DNA of 64,000 bases from Falsiroseomonas sp050563525 (GTDB taxonomy: Bacteria; Pseudomonadota; Alphaproteobacteria; Acetobacterales; Acetobacteraceae), in the NCBI RefSeq assembly GCF_050563525.1, contig NZ_JBNXUN010000003.1, forward strand, positions 372,001 to 436,000. The letters are read 5' to 3'. The notes beneath the pieces were generated by a model, which did no database searches, was not told the DNA's origin, and saw nothing but the letters and a program-made list of their open reading frames with translations. This document shows, piece after piece, positions 49,139 to 58,272 of this stretch. Both the position numbers and the translations under genes were made by a program. How positions within the stretch are numbered: the stretch's first letter is position 1; the number at the start of each line of letters is the position of its first letter.

Positions 49139-50251
49139 ATGAAAACGCGCGCAGCGGTGGCCTGGGCGGCCGGGAAGCCCCTTTCGGTGACGGAAGTGGA
49201 GATTGGCGGCCCGCGGGCGGGCGAAGTGCTGGTGGAGGTGAAGGCCACCGGCCTGTGCCACACCGATCTCTACACGCTGTCCGGCGCCGATCCGGAGGGG
49301 CTGTTCCCGGCCATTCTGGGCCATGAAGGCGCTGGGATCGTCCGCGAGGTTGGCGCCGGCGTCACCAGCGTGAAGCCAGGCGACCACGTGATCCCGCTCT
49401 ACACGCCGGAATGCCGGCAGTGCAAAACCTGCCTTTCACAACGCAGCAACCTGTGCACGGCAATCCGCGGCACCCAGGGCAAGGGGGTCATGCCGGATGG
49501 GTCCTCCCGCTTCTCCTGCGAGGGATCGCCGGTGATGCACTACATGGGCTGCTCCACCTTCGCCAACTACACGGTGCTGCCGGAGATCGCGGTGGCGAAG
49601 GTGCGGGAGGACGCGCCGTTCGAAAAGATCTGCTACATCGGCTGCGGCGTGACCACCGGCATCGGCGCCGTCATCAACACCGCCAAGGTCTGGCCGGGCG
49701 CCAATGTCGCCGTGTTCGGGCTGGGCGGCATCGGGCTGAACGTGATCCAGGGCGCGCGCATGGTCGGTGCCGACCGGATCATCGGCATCGACCTGAACAA
49801 TGGGCGGGAAGAAATGGCCCGGAAGTTCGGCATGACCGACTTCATCAACCCGAACGAGGTCGGCCACGACAAGGTGGTGCAGGCCATCGTCGACCTGACC
49901 GGCGGCGGCGCCGATTTCAGCTTCGAGTGCATTGGCAACGTGAAGGTCATGCGCCAGGCGCTGGAATGCACGCATCGCGGCTGGGGCGAGTCGATCATCA
50001 TCGGCGTCGCCGGCGCAGGGCAGGAGATCAGCACCCGGCCGTTCCAGCTGGTCACCGGCCGGTCCTGGCGCGGCACCGCCTTCGGTGGCGCCCGCGGCCG
50101 GACCGACGTGCCGAAGATCGTCGACTGGTACATGCAGGGGAAGATCGACATCGACAGCCTGATCACCCATGTGATGCCCCTGGACCAGATCAACCACGGC
50201 TTCGAACTGATGGAGCGCGGCGAGTCGATCCGGTCGGTGGTGGTGTACTGA
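49139..50251 (+). CDS. frmA: S-(hydroxymethyl)glutathione dehydrogenase (class III alcohol dehydrogenase)
   Basis: Oxidises S-hydroxymethylglutathione to S-formylglutathione in formaldehyde detoxification. This zinc alcohol dehydrogenase of 370 residues has catalytic-zinc Cys in TGLCHTDLYTLSG, His in ILGHEGAGIV, structural zinc cysteines in CRQCKTCLSQRSNLC, and NAD motif VFGLGGIGLNVIQGAR. I chose ATG 49139, where the family begins; the upstream in-frame region is non-coding. No formylglutathione hydrolase gene is adjacent. Confidence 0.94.
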   Translation: MKTRAAVAWAAGKPLSVTEVEIGGPRAGEVLVEVKATGLCHTDLYTLSGADPEGLFPAILGHEGAGIVREVGAGVTSVKPGDHVIPLYTPECRQCKTCLSQRSNLCTAIRGTQGKGVMPDGSSRFSCEGSPVMHYMGCSTFANYTVLPEIAVAKVREDAPFEKICYIGCGVTTGIGAVINTAKVWPGANVAVFGLGGIGLNVIQGARMVGADRIIGIDLNNGREEMARKFGMTDFINPNEVGHDKVVQAIVDLTGGGADFSFECIGNVKVMRQALECTHRGWGESIIIGVAGAGQEISTRPFQLVTGRSWRGTAFGGARGRTDVPKIVDWYMQGKIDIDSLITHVMPLDQINHGFELMERGESIRSVVVY

Positions 50252-50258
50252 GGGTCTG

Positions 50259-51902
50259 ATGCTGCGCCTGACCGAACTGAAGCTGCCGCTGGACCATGCC
50301 GAGGGGGCGGTGCAACTCGCGCTGTGCGCGACGCTGGGGCTGCGGCCAGCGGAGGTGCGCGAGTTCTCCATCGCCCGCCGCGCCTGGGATGCGCGCCGTC
50401 GGTCGGCGATCCTGCTGGTGTATTCGGTCGACTTCGCGGTCGATGACGAGGCCGCGCTGCTGCGGCGGGCGGCGGGCGACAAGGTGCTGTCCCGCACGCT
50501 CGGCCGGACGCCGGATACCGGCTACCGGCCGGTGGCGCACGCCCTTGCCCGGCTGCCGGCCCGCCCGGTGGTCATCGGCACCGGCCCCTGCGGCATCTTT
50601 GCCGCGCTGATCCTGGCGGAGATGGGCTTCCGGCCGATCATCCTGGACCGCGGCAAGGTGGTGCGGGAACGCACCAAGGACACCTGGGGCCTGTGGCGCC
50701 GCAACCAGCTTGTCCCCGAAAGCAACGTGCAGTTCGGTGAGGGCGGTGCCGGCACCTTCTCCGACGGCAAGCTGTGGTCCGGCATCAAGGACCCGCAGCA
50801 CCTCGGCCGCAAGGTACTGACTGAATTTGTGGACGCCGGCGCGCCGGAGGAAATCCTCTACGTCGCCAAGCCGCACATCGGCACATTTCGCCTGGTGACG
50901 ATGGTGGAAAGCCTGCGCGCGAAGATCGAGGCGCTGGGCGGCGAATACCGCTTCGGCACCAAGGTGGTGGATTTCCTGGTGGAAGCCGGGCGGGACGGCC
51001 AGCGCCGAATGCGCGGCGTGGTGACGGAAGCGGGCCAGACGATTGAGACGCAGCACGTGGTGCTCGCCATCGGTCACTCCGCCCGCGACACTTTTGCGAG
51101 CTTGCACGCGGCCGGCGTGTTCGTGGAAGCGAAGCCCTTCTCGATCGGCGTGCGCATCGAGCATCCACAGTCGATCATCGACCGTGCCCGCTTCGGCGCC
51201 TTCGCCGGCAACCCCATCCTGGGCGCCGCAGACTATAAGCTGGTGCACCACTGCAAAAATGGTCGCAGCGTCTATTCCTTCTGCATGTGTCCCGGCGGCA
51301 CCGTGGTCGCCGCGGCGAGCGAACCGGGGCGCCTGGTGACCAATGGGATGAGCCAGTATTCGCGGGCCGAACGCAACGCCAATGCCGGCATCGTCGTAGG
51401 CATCACGCCGGAGGTGGACTTCCCAGGTGGCCCGCTGGCGGGAATCGCGTTCCAGCGGCATTGGGAGGAACGCGCCTTCGTGGCGGGCGGCGGCGACTAC
51501 CGAGCACCTGCACAGCTCTTGGGTGATTTCCTTGCGGGGCGGGCTTCCACGTCGCTCGGTGCCGTGGTGCCCAGCTACAAGCCCGGCGTCACCCCCACCG
51601 ACCTCGCCGCCTGCCTGCCCGACTTCGCCGTTGCCGCGATGCGGGAAGCGCTGCCCGCCTTCGGCCGACAAATCGCAGGCTTCGACATGTCGGAGGCAGT
51701 GATGACGGGGGTGGAAACACGCACCTCCTCGCCCATCCGCATCAAGCGGGATGCATCGCTGCGCAGTGTCAACACGCTCGGCCTGTACCCGGCGGGAGAA
51801 GGCGCGGGCTATGCCGGCGGCATCTTCTCCGCCGGCGTCGACGGCATCCGCGTGGCGGAGGCTGTGGGGCGCGACATGGCCGGGCTGGCAGAAGCCGCTT
51901 GA
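50259..51902 (+). CDS. FAD-dependent oxidoreductase (COG2509 type)
   Basis: A 547-residue flavoprotein with a distinctive N-terminal domain (~1-95) preceding FAD motif VIGTGPCGIFAALILAEMGFRPIILDRG, then FGEGGAGTFSDGKLWSGI, HVVLAIGHSARDTF, and C-terminal AGEGAGYAGGIFSAGVDGI. This is the uncharacterised FAD-dependent dehydrogenase family often seen as a conserved single gene. It starts 7 bases after the formaldehyde dehydrogenase and shares TGATG with the next gene. Substrate unknown. Confidence 0.87.
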   Translation: MLRLTELKLPLDHAEGAVQLALCATLGLRPAEVREFSIARRAWDARRRSAILLVYSVDFAVDDEAALLRRAAGDKVLSRTLGRTPDTGYRPVAHALARLPARPVVIGTGPCGIFAALILAEMGFRPIILDRGKVVRERTKDTWGLWRRNQLVPESNVQFGEGGAGTFSDGKLWSGIKDPQHLGRKVLTEFVDAGAPEEILYVAKPHIGTFRLVTMVESLRAKIEALGGEYRFGTKVVDFLVEAGRDGQRRMRGVVTEAGQTIETQHVVLAIGHSARDTFASLHAAGVFVEAKPFSIGVRIEHPQSIIDRARFGAFAGNPILGAADYKLVHHCKNGRSVYSFCMCPGGTVVAAASEPGRLVTNGMSQYSRAERNANAGIVVGITPEVDFPGGPLAGIAFQRHWEERAFVAGGGDYRAPAQLLGDFLAGRASTSLGAVVPSYKPGVTPTDLAACLPDFAVAAMREALPAFGRQIAGFDMSEAVMTGVETRTSSPIRIKRDASLRSVNTLGLYPAGEGAGYAGGIFSAGVDGIRVAEAVGRDMAGLAEAA

Positions 51903-53077
51903 TGACGCATTTCGACGTGGTGGTGCTCGGCGCCGGGGCGGCCGGGCTGTTCTGCGCGATGCGCGCGGGCCAGCGGGGACGCCGGGTGCTGCTGCTGGAC
52001 CATGCCGAGGCGGCCGGGAAGAAGATCCTGATCAGCGGCGGCGGGCGCTGCAACTTCACGAACACCGGCTGCGTGCCGGAGCGGTTCCTCTCGGGCAACC
52101 CGCACTTCGCCCGCTCCGCCCTCGCGCGCTACACGCAGCAGGATTTCGTCGCGCTGGTGCGGAAGCACGGCATCGCCTTCCATGAGAAGACGCTAGGGCA
52201 ATTGTTCTGCGACGGATCGGCGCGTGCCATCGTTGCGATGCTGCTGGCGGAATGTGCGGCGGCGGGCGTCGATCTGCGCCTGTCGCAGCGGGTGACGGAG
52301 GTTTCCCGCGCAGAGCACTTTGCGGTGACGACCGACCGGGGCCGCTTCACCGCCGAATCGCTGGTGCTGGCCACCGGTGGCCTGTCCATCCCTAAGATGG
52401 GCGCGACGGGCTTCGCGCATGACGTGGCGCGGCGCTTCGGCTTGAAGCTGGTGGCGCCTGCGCCGGGACTGGTGCCGCTGACCTTCGTGGGACCAGCGCT
52501 GGACCTGATGCAGCCATTGTCCGGCGTCGCGCTGGACAGCATCGCGAAGGTCGGCCGCACGACGTTCCGGGAAGCGCTGCTGTTCACCCATCGTGGCCTG
52601 TCCGGCCCGGCCATCCTGCAGGCCTCCTCCTACTGGCGCGGCGGGGAGGCGCTGACGCTGGACCTGCTGCCAGACCGTGACGCCGCGGCGCTGCTGCTGG
52701 CGGGCAAGCGCGCGCGGCCAAAGGCGGAGCCGAAGACGGTGCTGTCCGAGTTCCTGCCGGGCCGCCTGGCGCAGGCCATGGCCGCCCTGCACCTGCCGCC
52801 ACGGGTCATCGGCGAGGTAGGAGACGGGCCGCTGAAGGCGCTCGGCGCGCTGCTCAAGGCCTGGCGGCTGGAGCCCACGGGGACCGAGGGCTACGCCAAG
52901 GCGGAGGTCACGCTGGGCGGCGTCGATACGTCAGGCCTTTCGTCGCAGACCCTGGCCGCCAAGGATGTTCCAGGGCTGTTCGTGATCGGTGAGGCCGTGG
53001 ATGTCACGGGCTGGCTCGGCGGCTACAATTTCCAATGGGCCTGGTCGAGCGGCTGGGCCGCCGGTGAGGCGGCCTGA
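51902..53077 (+). CDS. HI0933/YhiN-family FAD protein
   Basis: A 391-residue flavoprotein: VVVLGAGAAGLFCAMRAGQRG, the family signature KKILISGGGRCNFTN, TGGLSIPKMGATGFA, THRGLSGPAILQASSYW, and C-terminal GEAVDVTGWLGGYNFQWAWSSG. The family's function remains unclear. ATG 51902 is chosen over a TTG one codon earlier because it forms TGATG with the upstream stop. Its 3' end overlaps the opposite VOC gene by 55 bases. Confidence 0.9.
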   Translation: MTHFDVVVLGAGAAGLFCAMRAGQRGRRVLLLDHAEAAGKKILISGGGRCNFTNTGCVPERFLSGNPHFARSALARYTQQDFVALVRKHGIAFHEKTLGQLFCDGSARAIVAMLLAECAAAGVDLRLSQRVTEVSRAEHFAVTTDRGRFTAESLVLATGGLSIPKMGATGFAHDVARRFGLKLVAPAPGLVPLTFVGPALDLMQPLSGVALDSIAKVGRTTFREALLFTHRGLSGPAILQASSYWRGGEALTLDLLPDRDAAALLLAGKRARPKAEPKTVLSEFLPGRLAQAMAALHLPPRVIGEVGDGPLKALGALLKAWRLEPTGTEGYAKAEVTLGGVDTSGLSSQTLAAKDVPGLFVIGEAVDVTGWLGGYNFQWAWSSGWAAGEAA

Positions 53078-53487
53078 AGCGGCTGGGAGAAGCGCAGAAG
53101 GTATCCATCGGGATCCTGCACCAGGAACTGCCGCACCCCGGCAGCACCTTCCACCACGCGGTACCACTTCTCCTCCGGCTCAAGGTAAAGCGGCCATTTT
53201 GCTTTGCGCAGTGCGGTCAGGATTGGACCGGCGTCGGCCACCCCGATCTGCAGGTTCACGCCGCGACCAAAGGGCCGTTCAAGCGCGTCGGTGACCCAGC
53301 GGCGACCCGGCCCAGCCGCCTCCTCCAGCATCACCTGCGCGCCATCACGGTCGAGATAGGCGAAGCGATCCTCCGGCCGGTCATAGGCGACGCGGAAGCC
53401 ACAGAGACAACACCAGAACCGCAGGCTGGCCGCCAATTCGGCGACCAGCAGTTCCGGCACCAGGACGGCGCGGCGAAAGTCGTTCAC
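53023..53487 (-). CDS. VOC family (bleomycin resistance/glyoxalase-like) protein
   Basis: A 154-residue single VOC domain protein: AVLVPELLVAELAASLRFWCCLCGFRVAYDRPEDRFAYLDRD-like N-terminal half and EEKWYRVVEGAAGVRQFLVQDPDGYLLRFSQ in the second. The start is GTG at 53487, overlapping the hupE stop (GTGA), so it is the last gene of the urease operon. The final 55 bases lie antisense to the YhiN-family gene. Metal ligands are incomplete, as in antibiotic-binding members. Function unknown. Confidence 0.8.
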   Translation of the reverse strand: MNDFRRAVLVPELLVAELAASLRFWCCLCGFRVAYDRPEDRFAYLDRDGAQVMLEEAAGPGRRWVTDALERPFGRGVNLQIGVADAGPILTALRKAKWPLYLEPEEKWYRVVEGAAGVRQFLVQDPDGYLLRFSQPLQAASPAAQPLDQAHWKL

Positions 53488-54047
53488 CCGAGGCCGGCGA
53501 CGACCAGCATCAGCGCCGCGATGGCACCGCCGGCCACGCGCAGGACGAGCCGGTTGGTTACCTGCCATGCGGCCAGCATGCCTAGTCCATGCAGGGCGGC
53601 GCTGGCGGCCAGGAAGCCGGCCGCATAGCCGACCGCCCCATGCCCGGCCAGTTCGGTGCCATGCGCATGGCCATGCAGCAGCCCGAACAGCGCGACCAGG
53701 GGCACCGCAACGGCCAGCGACAGCCGCGCGGAAGACGCCACCAGCGCAGCGAGCACGATGACGGAGGCAAGGATGCCGGCCTCAACCATCGGCAGGCCGA
53801 GGCCGGTGGTGGCGACGCCGAAGCCGACCGCCATGGCACCCAGGAAGCCGGCCGGCAGCGCCCAGATGGCGCGCCCGCCGAGCAGCCCGGCCCAGAGGCC
53901 GACCGCGACCATCGCCAGCACGTGGTCAAGACCCCCGACCGGATGCAGGAAACCCGCGGCGAAGCCATGAAGATGGTCCGCGCCGGTGTGAGCCAGCGCG
54001 GGGACGGGCGCCGCCAGCAGCGCCGCGAGGGTCAGGACACGGCGCAT
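53484..54047 (-). CDS. ureJ: HupE/UreJ nickel permease-like protein
   Basis: A 187-residue membrane protein with a signal-like start (RRVLTLAALLAAPVPALA) followed by HTGADHLHG, HPVGGLDHVLAMVAVG and LFGLLHGHAHGTEL, the His-rich motifs of HupE/UreJ, thought to carry nickel for urease or hydrogenase. It begins in the ureG stop (TGATG) and belongs to the urease operon. Confidence 0.9.
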   Translation of the reverse strand: MRRVLTLAALLAAPVPALAHTGADHLHGFAAGFLHPVGGLDHVLAMVAVGLWAGLLGGRAIWALPAGFLGAMAVGFGVATTGLGLPMVEAGILASVIVLAALVASSARLSLAVAVPLVALFGLLHGHAHGTELAGHGAVGYAAGFLAASAALHGLGMLAAWQVTNRLVLRVAGGAIAALMLVVAGLG

Positions 54048-54718
54048 CAGGCGATTCCGCCGGATTTGAGGATGAATGCTGCGATATCCGACACGCCCTT
54101 GTTCTCCTTGAGGTTCGTGAACAGGAAGGGCCGCGCGCCGCGCATTTTGCGGGCATCGCGGTCCATGACCGAAAGATCGGCACCGACCAGTGGTGCCAGA
54201 TCGGTCTTGTTGATGACAAGCAGGTCGGAGCGCGTGATGCCGGGCCCGCCCTTGCGCGGGATCTTGTCGCCGGCCGAGACGTCGATGACGTAGATCGTCA
54301 GGTCGGCCAGTTCCGGGCTGAAGGTGGCGGCCAGATTGTCGCCGCCCGATTCGATGAACAGGATTTCCAGCGATGGAAACCGGCCGGACATTTCCGCCAC
54401 GGCGGCGAGATTGATCGAGGCATCTTCCCGGATTGCGGTGTGCGGACACCCGCCGGTCTCGACGCCCATGATGCGATCGGCGGAAAGGGCGCCGCTGCGG
54501 GTCAGGAACTCGGCATCCTCCTTGGTGTAGATGTCGTTGGTAATGGCAGCGACGTCGTGGCTGTCGCGCATCGCCTTGCAAAGGCGGTCGACCAGCGCCG
54601 TCTTCCCCGAACCGACGGGGCCGCCGATGCCGATGCGAAAGGGGCCGTTCGCCGTCCGATGGCCGGAGGGCTCTTTGCGCGCGGAGGCCTGAAGCGGCCG
54701 GCCTTCTGAAGCATTCAT
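54047..54718 (-). CDS. ureG: Urease accessory GTPase UreG
   Basis: A 223-residue SIMIBI GTPase that drives nickel delivery to urease: P loop GIGGPVGSGKTALVD, TNDIYTKEDAEFL, nickel/zinc-binding VETGGCPHTAIREDAS (CPH motif), ESGGDNLAATFSPEL, NKTDLAPLV. The start overlaps the ureF stop by ATGA. Slightly longer than the usual ~205 through a basic N-terminal extension. Confidence 0.95.
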   Translation of the reverse strand: MNASEGRPLQASARKEPSGHRTANGPFRIGIGGPVGSGKTALVDRLCKAMRDSHDVAAITNDIYTKEDAEFLTRSGALSADRIMGVETGGCPHTAIREDASINLAAVAEMSGRFPSLEILFIESGGDNLAATFSPELADLTIYVIDVSAGDKIPRKGGPGITRSDLLVINKTDLAPLVGADLSVMDRDARKMRGARPFLFTNLKENKGVSDIAAFILKSGGIA

Positions 54719-55413
54719 GAGCGGAAGAGCCTTGTGTACTGGGTCTCGTGGCGCAGCGAGAACAGGTCGATGACCGGCGCGGCGCTGCCGATATCCTCCG
54801 GATCACGGACAGCCAGCGCGGCGTCCGTCGCGGCGACGATGGCGGGCAGCAGCGCCGCGGTCGCGACCTGCCCATCCGTCTGCCCGAGCGGCACCAGCCG
54901 GACCCCGGCGGAGACCAGATTGGCGGCGAAGGCGGTGAGCCAGGCGAAGCAGGCCTCGCGCTGCGGGATGCCGTGGCAGCCGGCAGCGGCGCCGAATGCG
55001 ACGGCATGGGTCAGGCGGCCGGGATGCCGCGCGGTGAAGGCGGCGAATGCCGGATGCGGCCAGGCGGCGTTGGTGGCGAGCGCGAAGGCATGGCCCGGCT
55101 GCGTCGCCTCCAGCGCCAACTCGGCGGTGCCGCGCATGGCGGCGGCAAGGTCCGCGAGGTCATCCAGCGCGGCCTCGTCACCCGCTGCGGCCGCGCGCCA
55201 GGACAGCGCGAGCAGTCCACCATCGACAGCGCCGGCACCATGCGCCAGGGCCGCCTCGGCATAGGCGACGAGGCTGGCGCGGTCCGTCACCGCGCCCACC
55301 TCCACCGCCATCTCCAGCCCATGGCTGTAGCTGAAAGCGCCGGTCGGATAGGCCGGCGACAGCCAAGCCAGAAGCCGCGCCAATGCGGCGAGGTCAGTGG
55401 TGGTGGTAGTCAT
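54715..55413 (-). CDS. ureF: Urease accessory protein UreF
   Basis: A 232-residue all-helical UreF: LARLLAWLSPAYPTGAFSYSHGLE near the N terminus, HGAGAVDGGLLALSWRAA, and the C-terminal LVPLGQTDGQ with LFSLRHETQYTRLFRS. It links UreG to the urease-UreD complex. The start at 55413 opens with a run of five threonines and overlaps the ureE 3' end by 20 bases, which codes the UreE histidine tail in another frame. Confidence 0.92.
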   Translation of the reverse strand: MTTTTTDLAALARLLAWLSPAYPTGAFSYSHGLEMAVEVGAVTDRASLVAYAEAALAHGAGAVDGGLLALSWRAAAAGDEAALDDLADLAAAMRGTAELALEATQPGHAFALATNAAWPHPAFAAFTARHPGRLTHAVAFGAAAGCHGIPQREACFAWLTAFAANLVSAGVRLVPLGQTDGQVATAALLPAIVAATDAALAVRDPEDIGSAAPVIDLFSLRHETQYTRLFRS

Positions 55414-55909
55414 CGTCGCCGTGGTGATGATGGCCATGCGGATGGTCCGGCAGGCGGTTGTGTTCGCCATAGGCGCCACCCTCCGGGTTGAACGGCGCCC
55501 GCACCTTCTCCAGCGTCGCGCCAAGCCCCTCCAGCATCCGGATGATCACGTGGTCGTGCCGGATCAGGATGCGTTCGCCGGCGAGTTCCGTCGGCAGGTG
55601 GCGGTTGCCGAGGTGCCAGGCGAGGCGCAGCAGCAGGGCCGGGCTCGGCGCGGAGACGGCGACCAGATCCTCCGCCGCCGCACGCAGGTGGATGAAGCCG
55701 CCATGTTCGAGTTCCAGCCCGTCGCCATCCCGCATCACCTGCGCCTCCGGCAGGTCGAGCAGGAAGGATCCGCCGCCTTCCGTCAGGTACATCTTGCGGC
55801 GGCGGAAGCGGTCGTCGAAATCGACCGTGACGGTGTCCCGCATCTCCTGCTGCGGCCAGGTGCCGGCGGCGTGGACGGCGATGGCGCGGGGCGGCGTGGT
55901 GTTGGGCAT
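55394..55909 (-). CDS. ureE: Urease nickel metallochaperone UreE
   Basis: A 171-residue UreE: N-terminal TVDFDDRFRRRKMYLTEGGGSFLLDLPEA and LVAVSAPSPALLLRLAWHLGNRHLP, the peptide/metal-binding domains, and a C-terminal histidine-rich tail (HPHGHHHHGDDDYHHH) for nickel storage. It follows ureC by 9 bases. Confidence 0.93.
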   Translation of the reverse strand: MPNTTPPRAIAVHAAGTWPQQEMRDTVTVDFDDRFRRRKMYLTEGGGSFLLDLPEAQVMRDGDGLELEHGGFIHLRAAAEDLVAVSAPSPALLLRLAWHLGNRHLPTELAGERILIRHDHVIIRMLEGLGATLEKVRAPFNPEGGAYGEHNRLPDHPHGHHHHGDDDYHHH

Positions 55910-55918
55910 GCGTGGCTC

Positions 55919-57628
55919 TCAGAACAGGAAGTAGCGCTGCGCCATGGGAAGTTCCGTGGCGGGTTCACAAATCAGCAGCTCGCCATCGGCGCGCACTTCG
56001 TAGGTTTCGGCGTCCACCTCGATCTTCGGCAAGGCATCGTTCAGCACCATGTCGCGCTTCGACAGGTTGCGCGTACCCGATACGGCCAGCAAGGGGCGCG
56101 ACAGGCCGAGGCTCTGGCCGATGCCGGCCTCGAGCGCGGCCTGCGACACGAAGGTGACGGAGGACAGGGTGTTGGCACGACCATAGGCGCCGAACATTGG
56201 GCGGTAGTGGATCGGCTGCGGCGTCGGGATGGAGGCGTTGGGATCACCCATCGGCGCCATGGCGATGGTGCCGCATTTCAGCACGTAGTCCGGCTTCACG
56301 CCGAAGAAGGCCGGCGACCACAGCACCAGGTCCGCCAGCTTGCCCACGGCGATGCTGCCGACATGCTTGGCGATGCCCTGCGCGATGGCGGGGTTGATGG
56401 TGTATTTCGCGATGTAGCGGCGGACGCGCAGATTGTCGTTGTCGCCTGTCTCGCCCGGCAGGCGGCCGCGCTGCTGCTTCATCTTGTGCGCCGCCTGCCA
56501 GGTCCGGATGATGACCTCGCCCACCCGTCCCATCGCCTGGCTGTCGGAGGACATCATGCTGATGGCGCCGAGGTCGTGCAGGATATCCTCGGCCGCGATC
56601 GTCTCCTTGCGGATGCGCGATTCGGCGAAGGCGACGTCTTCCGGGATGCGCGGGTCGAGGTGGTGGCAGACCATGAGCATATCCAGGTGCTCATCCACCG
56701 TGTTGCGCGTGTAGGGCATCGTCGGGTTGGTCGAGGACGGCAGGAAATTCGGCTCGCCGATGACCTTCAGGATGTCTGGTGCATGGCCGCCGCCGGCGCC
56801 TTCGGTGTGGAAGGCCTGGATGCTGCGGCCGCCGATGGCACGGATGGTATCTTCGACGAAGCCGCTTTCGTTCAACGTGTCCGAATGGATCGCGACCTGG
56901 ATGTCGAAGGCGTCCGCTACGCGCAGGCAGGTGTCGATCGCCTTGGGCGTGGTGCCCCAATCCTCGTGCAGCTTCAGGCCGCAGGCGCCGGCGCGTATCT
57001 GTTCCTCCAGCGCCTCTGGCAGGGCGGCATTGCCCTTGCCGAGGAAGCCGAGATTCATCGGAAACGCTTCGGCCGCCTGCAGCATCCGCGCGAGGTGCCA
57101 AGGGCCGGGCGTGGCGGTCGTGGCCAGCGTTCCATGGGCGGGTCCCGTGCCGCCGCCGAACATGGTGGTGATGCCGGAGACCAGCGCCTCCTCGATCTGC
57201 TGCGGGCAGATGAAGTGGATATGCGGGTCGATGCCGCCCGCCGTCAGAATTCGGCCCTCACCAGCCAGAACTTCCGTGCCCGGGCCGATGATGATGGTGA
57301 CGCCTGGCTGGGTGTCCGGGTTGCCCGCCTTGCCAATGCTGTGGATCAGCCCGTCCTTGAGGCCCACATCAGCCTTGTAGATTCCGCTGTGGTCGAGGAT
57401 CAGCGCGTTGGTGATGACGGTATCCACCGCGCCGTTTTTCCGAGTGACCTGGGACTGGCCCATGCCATCGCGAATGACCTTGCCGCCGCCGAACTTCACC
57501 TCCTCGCCGTAGGTGGTGAGGTCCCGCTCGATCTCGATGATCAGGTCGGTGTCGGCCAGGCGCAGGCGGTCGCCGGTGGTCGGGCCGTACATGCCGGCAT
57601 AGGCGCGGCGGGACAGGCGTGCGGCCAT
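55919..57628 (-). CDS. ureC: Urease alpha subunit
   Basis: The catalytic nickel subunit, 569 residues, hydrolysing urea to ammonia and carbamate. It shows GGIDPHIHFICPQQ (nickel His pair), the carbamylated Lys in GLKLHEDWG, HSDTLNESGFVEDT, the flap CHHLDPRIPEDVAFAESRIR, and C-terminal YTINPAIAQGIAKHVGSI. The start at 57628 overlaps the ureB stop in TGATG. Confidence 0.97.
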   Translation of the reverse strand: MAARLSRRAYAGMYGPTTGDRLRLADTDLIIEIERDLTTYGEEVKFGGGKVIRDGMGQSQVTRKNGAVDTVITNALILDHSGIYKADVGLKDGLIHSIGKAGNPDTQPGVTIIIGPGTEVLAGEGRILTAGGIDPHIHFICPQQIEEALVSGITTMFGGGTGPAHGTLATTATPGPWHLARMLQAAEAFPMNLGFLGKGNAALPEALEEQIRAGACGLKLHEDWGTTPKAIDTCLRVADAFDIQVAIHSDTLNESGFVEDTIRAIGGRSIQAFHTEGAGGGHAPDILKVIGEPNFLPSSTNPTMPYTRNTVDEHLDMLMVCHHLDPRIPEDVAFAESRIRKETIAAEDILHDLGAISMMSSDSQAMGRVGEVIIRTWQAAHKMKQQRGRLPGETGDNDNLRVRRYIAKYTINPAIAQGIAKHVGSIAVGKLADLVLWSPAFFGVKPDYVLKCGTIAMAPMGDPNASIPTPQPIHYRPMFGAYGRANTLSSVTFVSQAALEAGIGQSLGLSRPLLAVSGTRNLSKRDMVLNDALPKIEVDAETYEVRADGELLICEPATELPMAQRYFLF

Positions 57629-57933
57629 CAGAGCTTCCCTTCTGTCTCGCCGCGGAACCCGTGCACAATGCGCGCGCCGGAATACGGCACAAGCCGCACG
57701 CTGCGCGACTGGCCAGGCTCGAACCGCACGGCCGTACCGGCCGGGATGTCGAGCCGCTGGCCGTGTGCGGCGGCGCGATCGAAGCGCAGCGCCGGGTTGG
57801 TTTCGGCGAAGTGGTAGTGGCTGCCAACCTGGATCGGGCGGTCGCCGGTATTGGCAACGGCAAGCTCCGTCACCGGGCGGCCGGCGTTAAGTTCGATGTC
57901 ACCCGCGGCGGGGAAGATCTCGCCGGGAATCAT
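57628..57933 (-). CDS. ureB: Urease beta subunit
   Basis: A 101-residue structural subunit: IPGEIFPAAGDIELNAGRP, VANTGDRPIQVGSHYHFAETNPAL and the C-terminal VHGFRGETEGKL, all typical. It is coupled to ureA (ATGA) and ureC (TGATG). Confidence 0.96.
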   Translation of the reverse strand: MIPGEIFPAAGDIELNAGRPVTELAVANTGDRPIQVGSHYHFAETNPALRFDRAAAHGQRLDIPAGTAVRFEPGQSRSVRLVPYSGARIVHGFRGETEGKL

Positions 57934-58232
57934 CGGATCGGCTCATGCACGGTGACCAGCTTCGTGCCGTCCGGGAAGGTGGCCTCCACCTGGATCTCAT
58001 GGATCATCTCGGCGATGCCCTCCATCACCTGCGCGCGCGTCACGACGGTCGCGCCGTCGCGCATCAGTTCCGCCACGCTGCGGCCATCGCGGGCGCCTTC
58101 CACCACGTAGTCGGTGATGAGGGCCACGGCTTCCGGGTGGTTCAGCCGTACGCCACGCTCCAGCCGGCGGCGCGCCACGGTGGCCGCCATGGCGACCAGC
58201 AGCTTGTCCTTCTCTCGCGGCGTCAGGTTCAT
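57930..58232 (-). CDS. ureA: Urease gamma subunit
   Basis: A 100-residue subunit: MNLTPREKDKLLVAMAATVA, LNHPEAVALITDYVVEGARDG and VEATFPDGTKLVTVHEPI, matching family length and motifs. The separate ureA, ureB and ureC genes are the normal bacterial state. It lies 40 bases after ureD. Confidence 0.97.
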   Translation of the reverse strand: MNLTPREKDKLLVAMAATVARRRLERGVRLNHPEAVALITDYVVEGARDGRSVAELMRDGATVVTRAQVMEGIAEMIHEIQVEATFPDGTKLVTVHEPIR

Positions 58233-58272
58233 GCGCTACCTCCCAGCGGCGCCAAGCATGGCGCATGCCACA

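Noticed and set aside
55397..57817. Very long open frame (about 806 codons) on the plus strand opposite ureC, ureE and ureB
   Set aside because: It is the antisense shadow of strongly conserved urease genes in high-GC DNA. It has Arg/His/Gly-rich composition, no family motifs and no ribosome-binding site.
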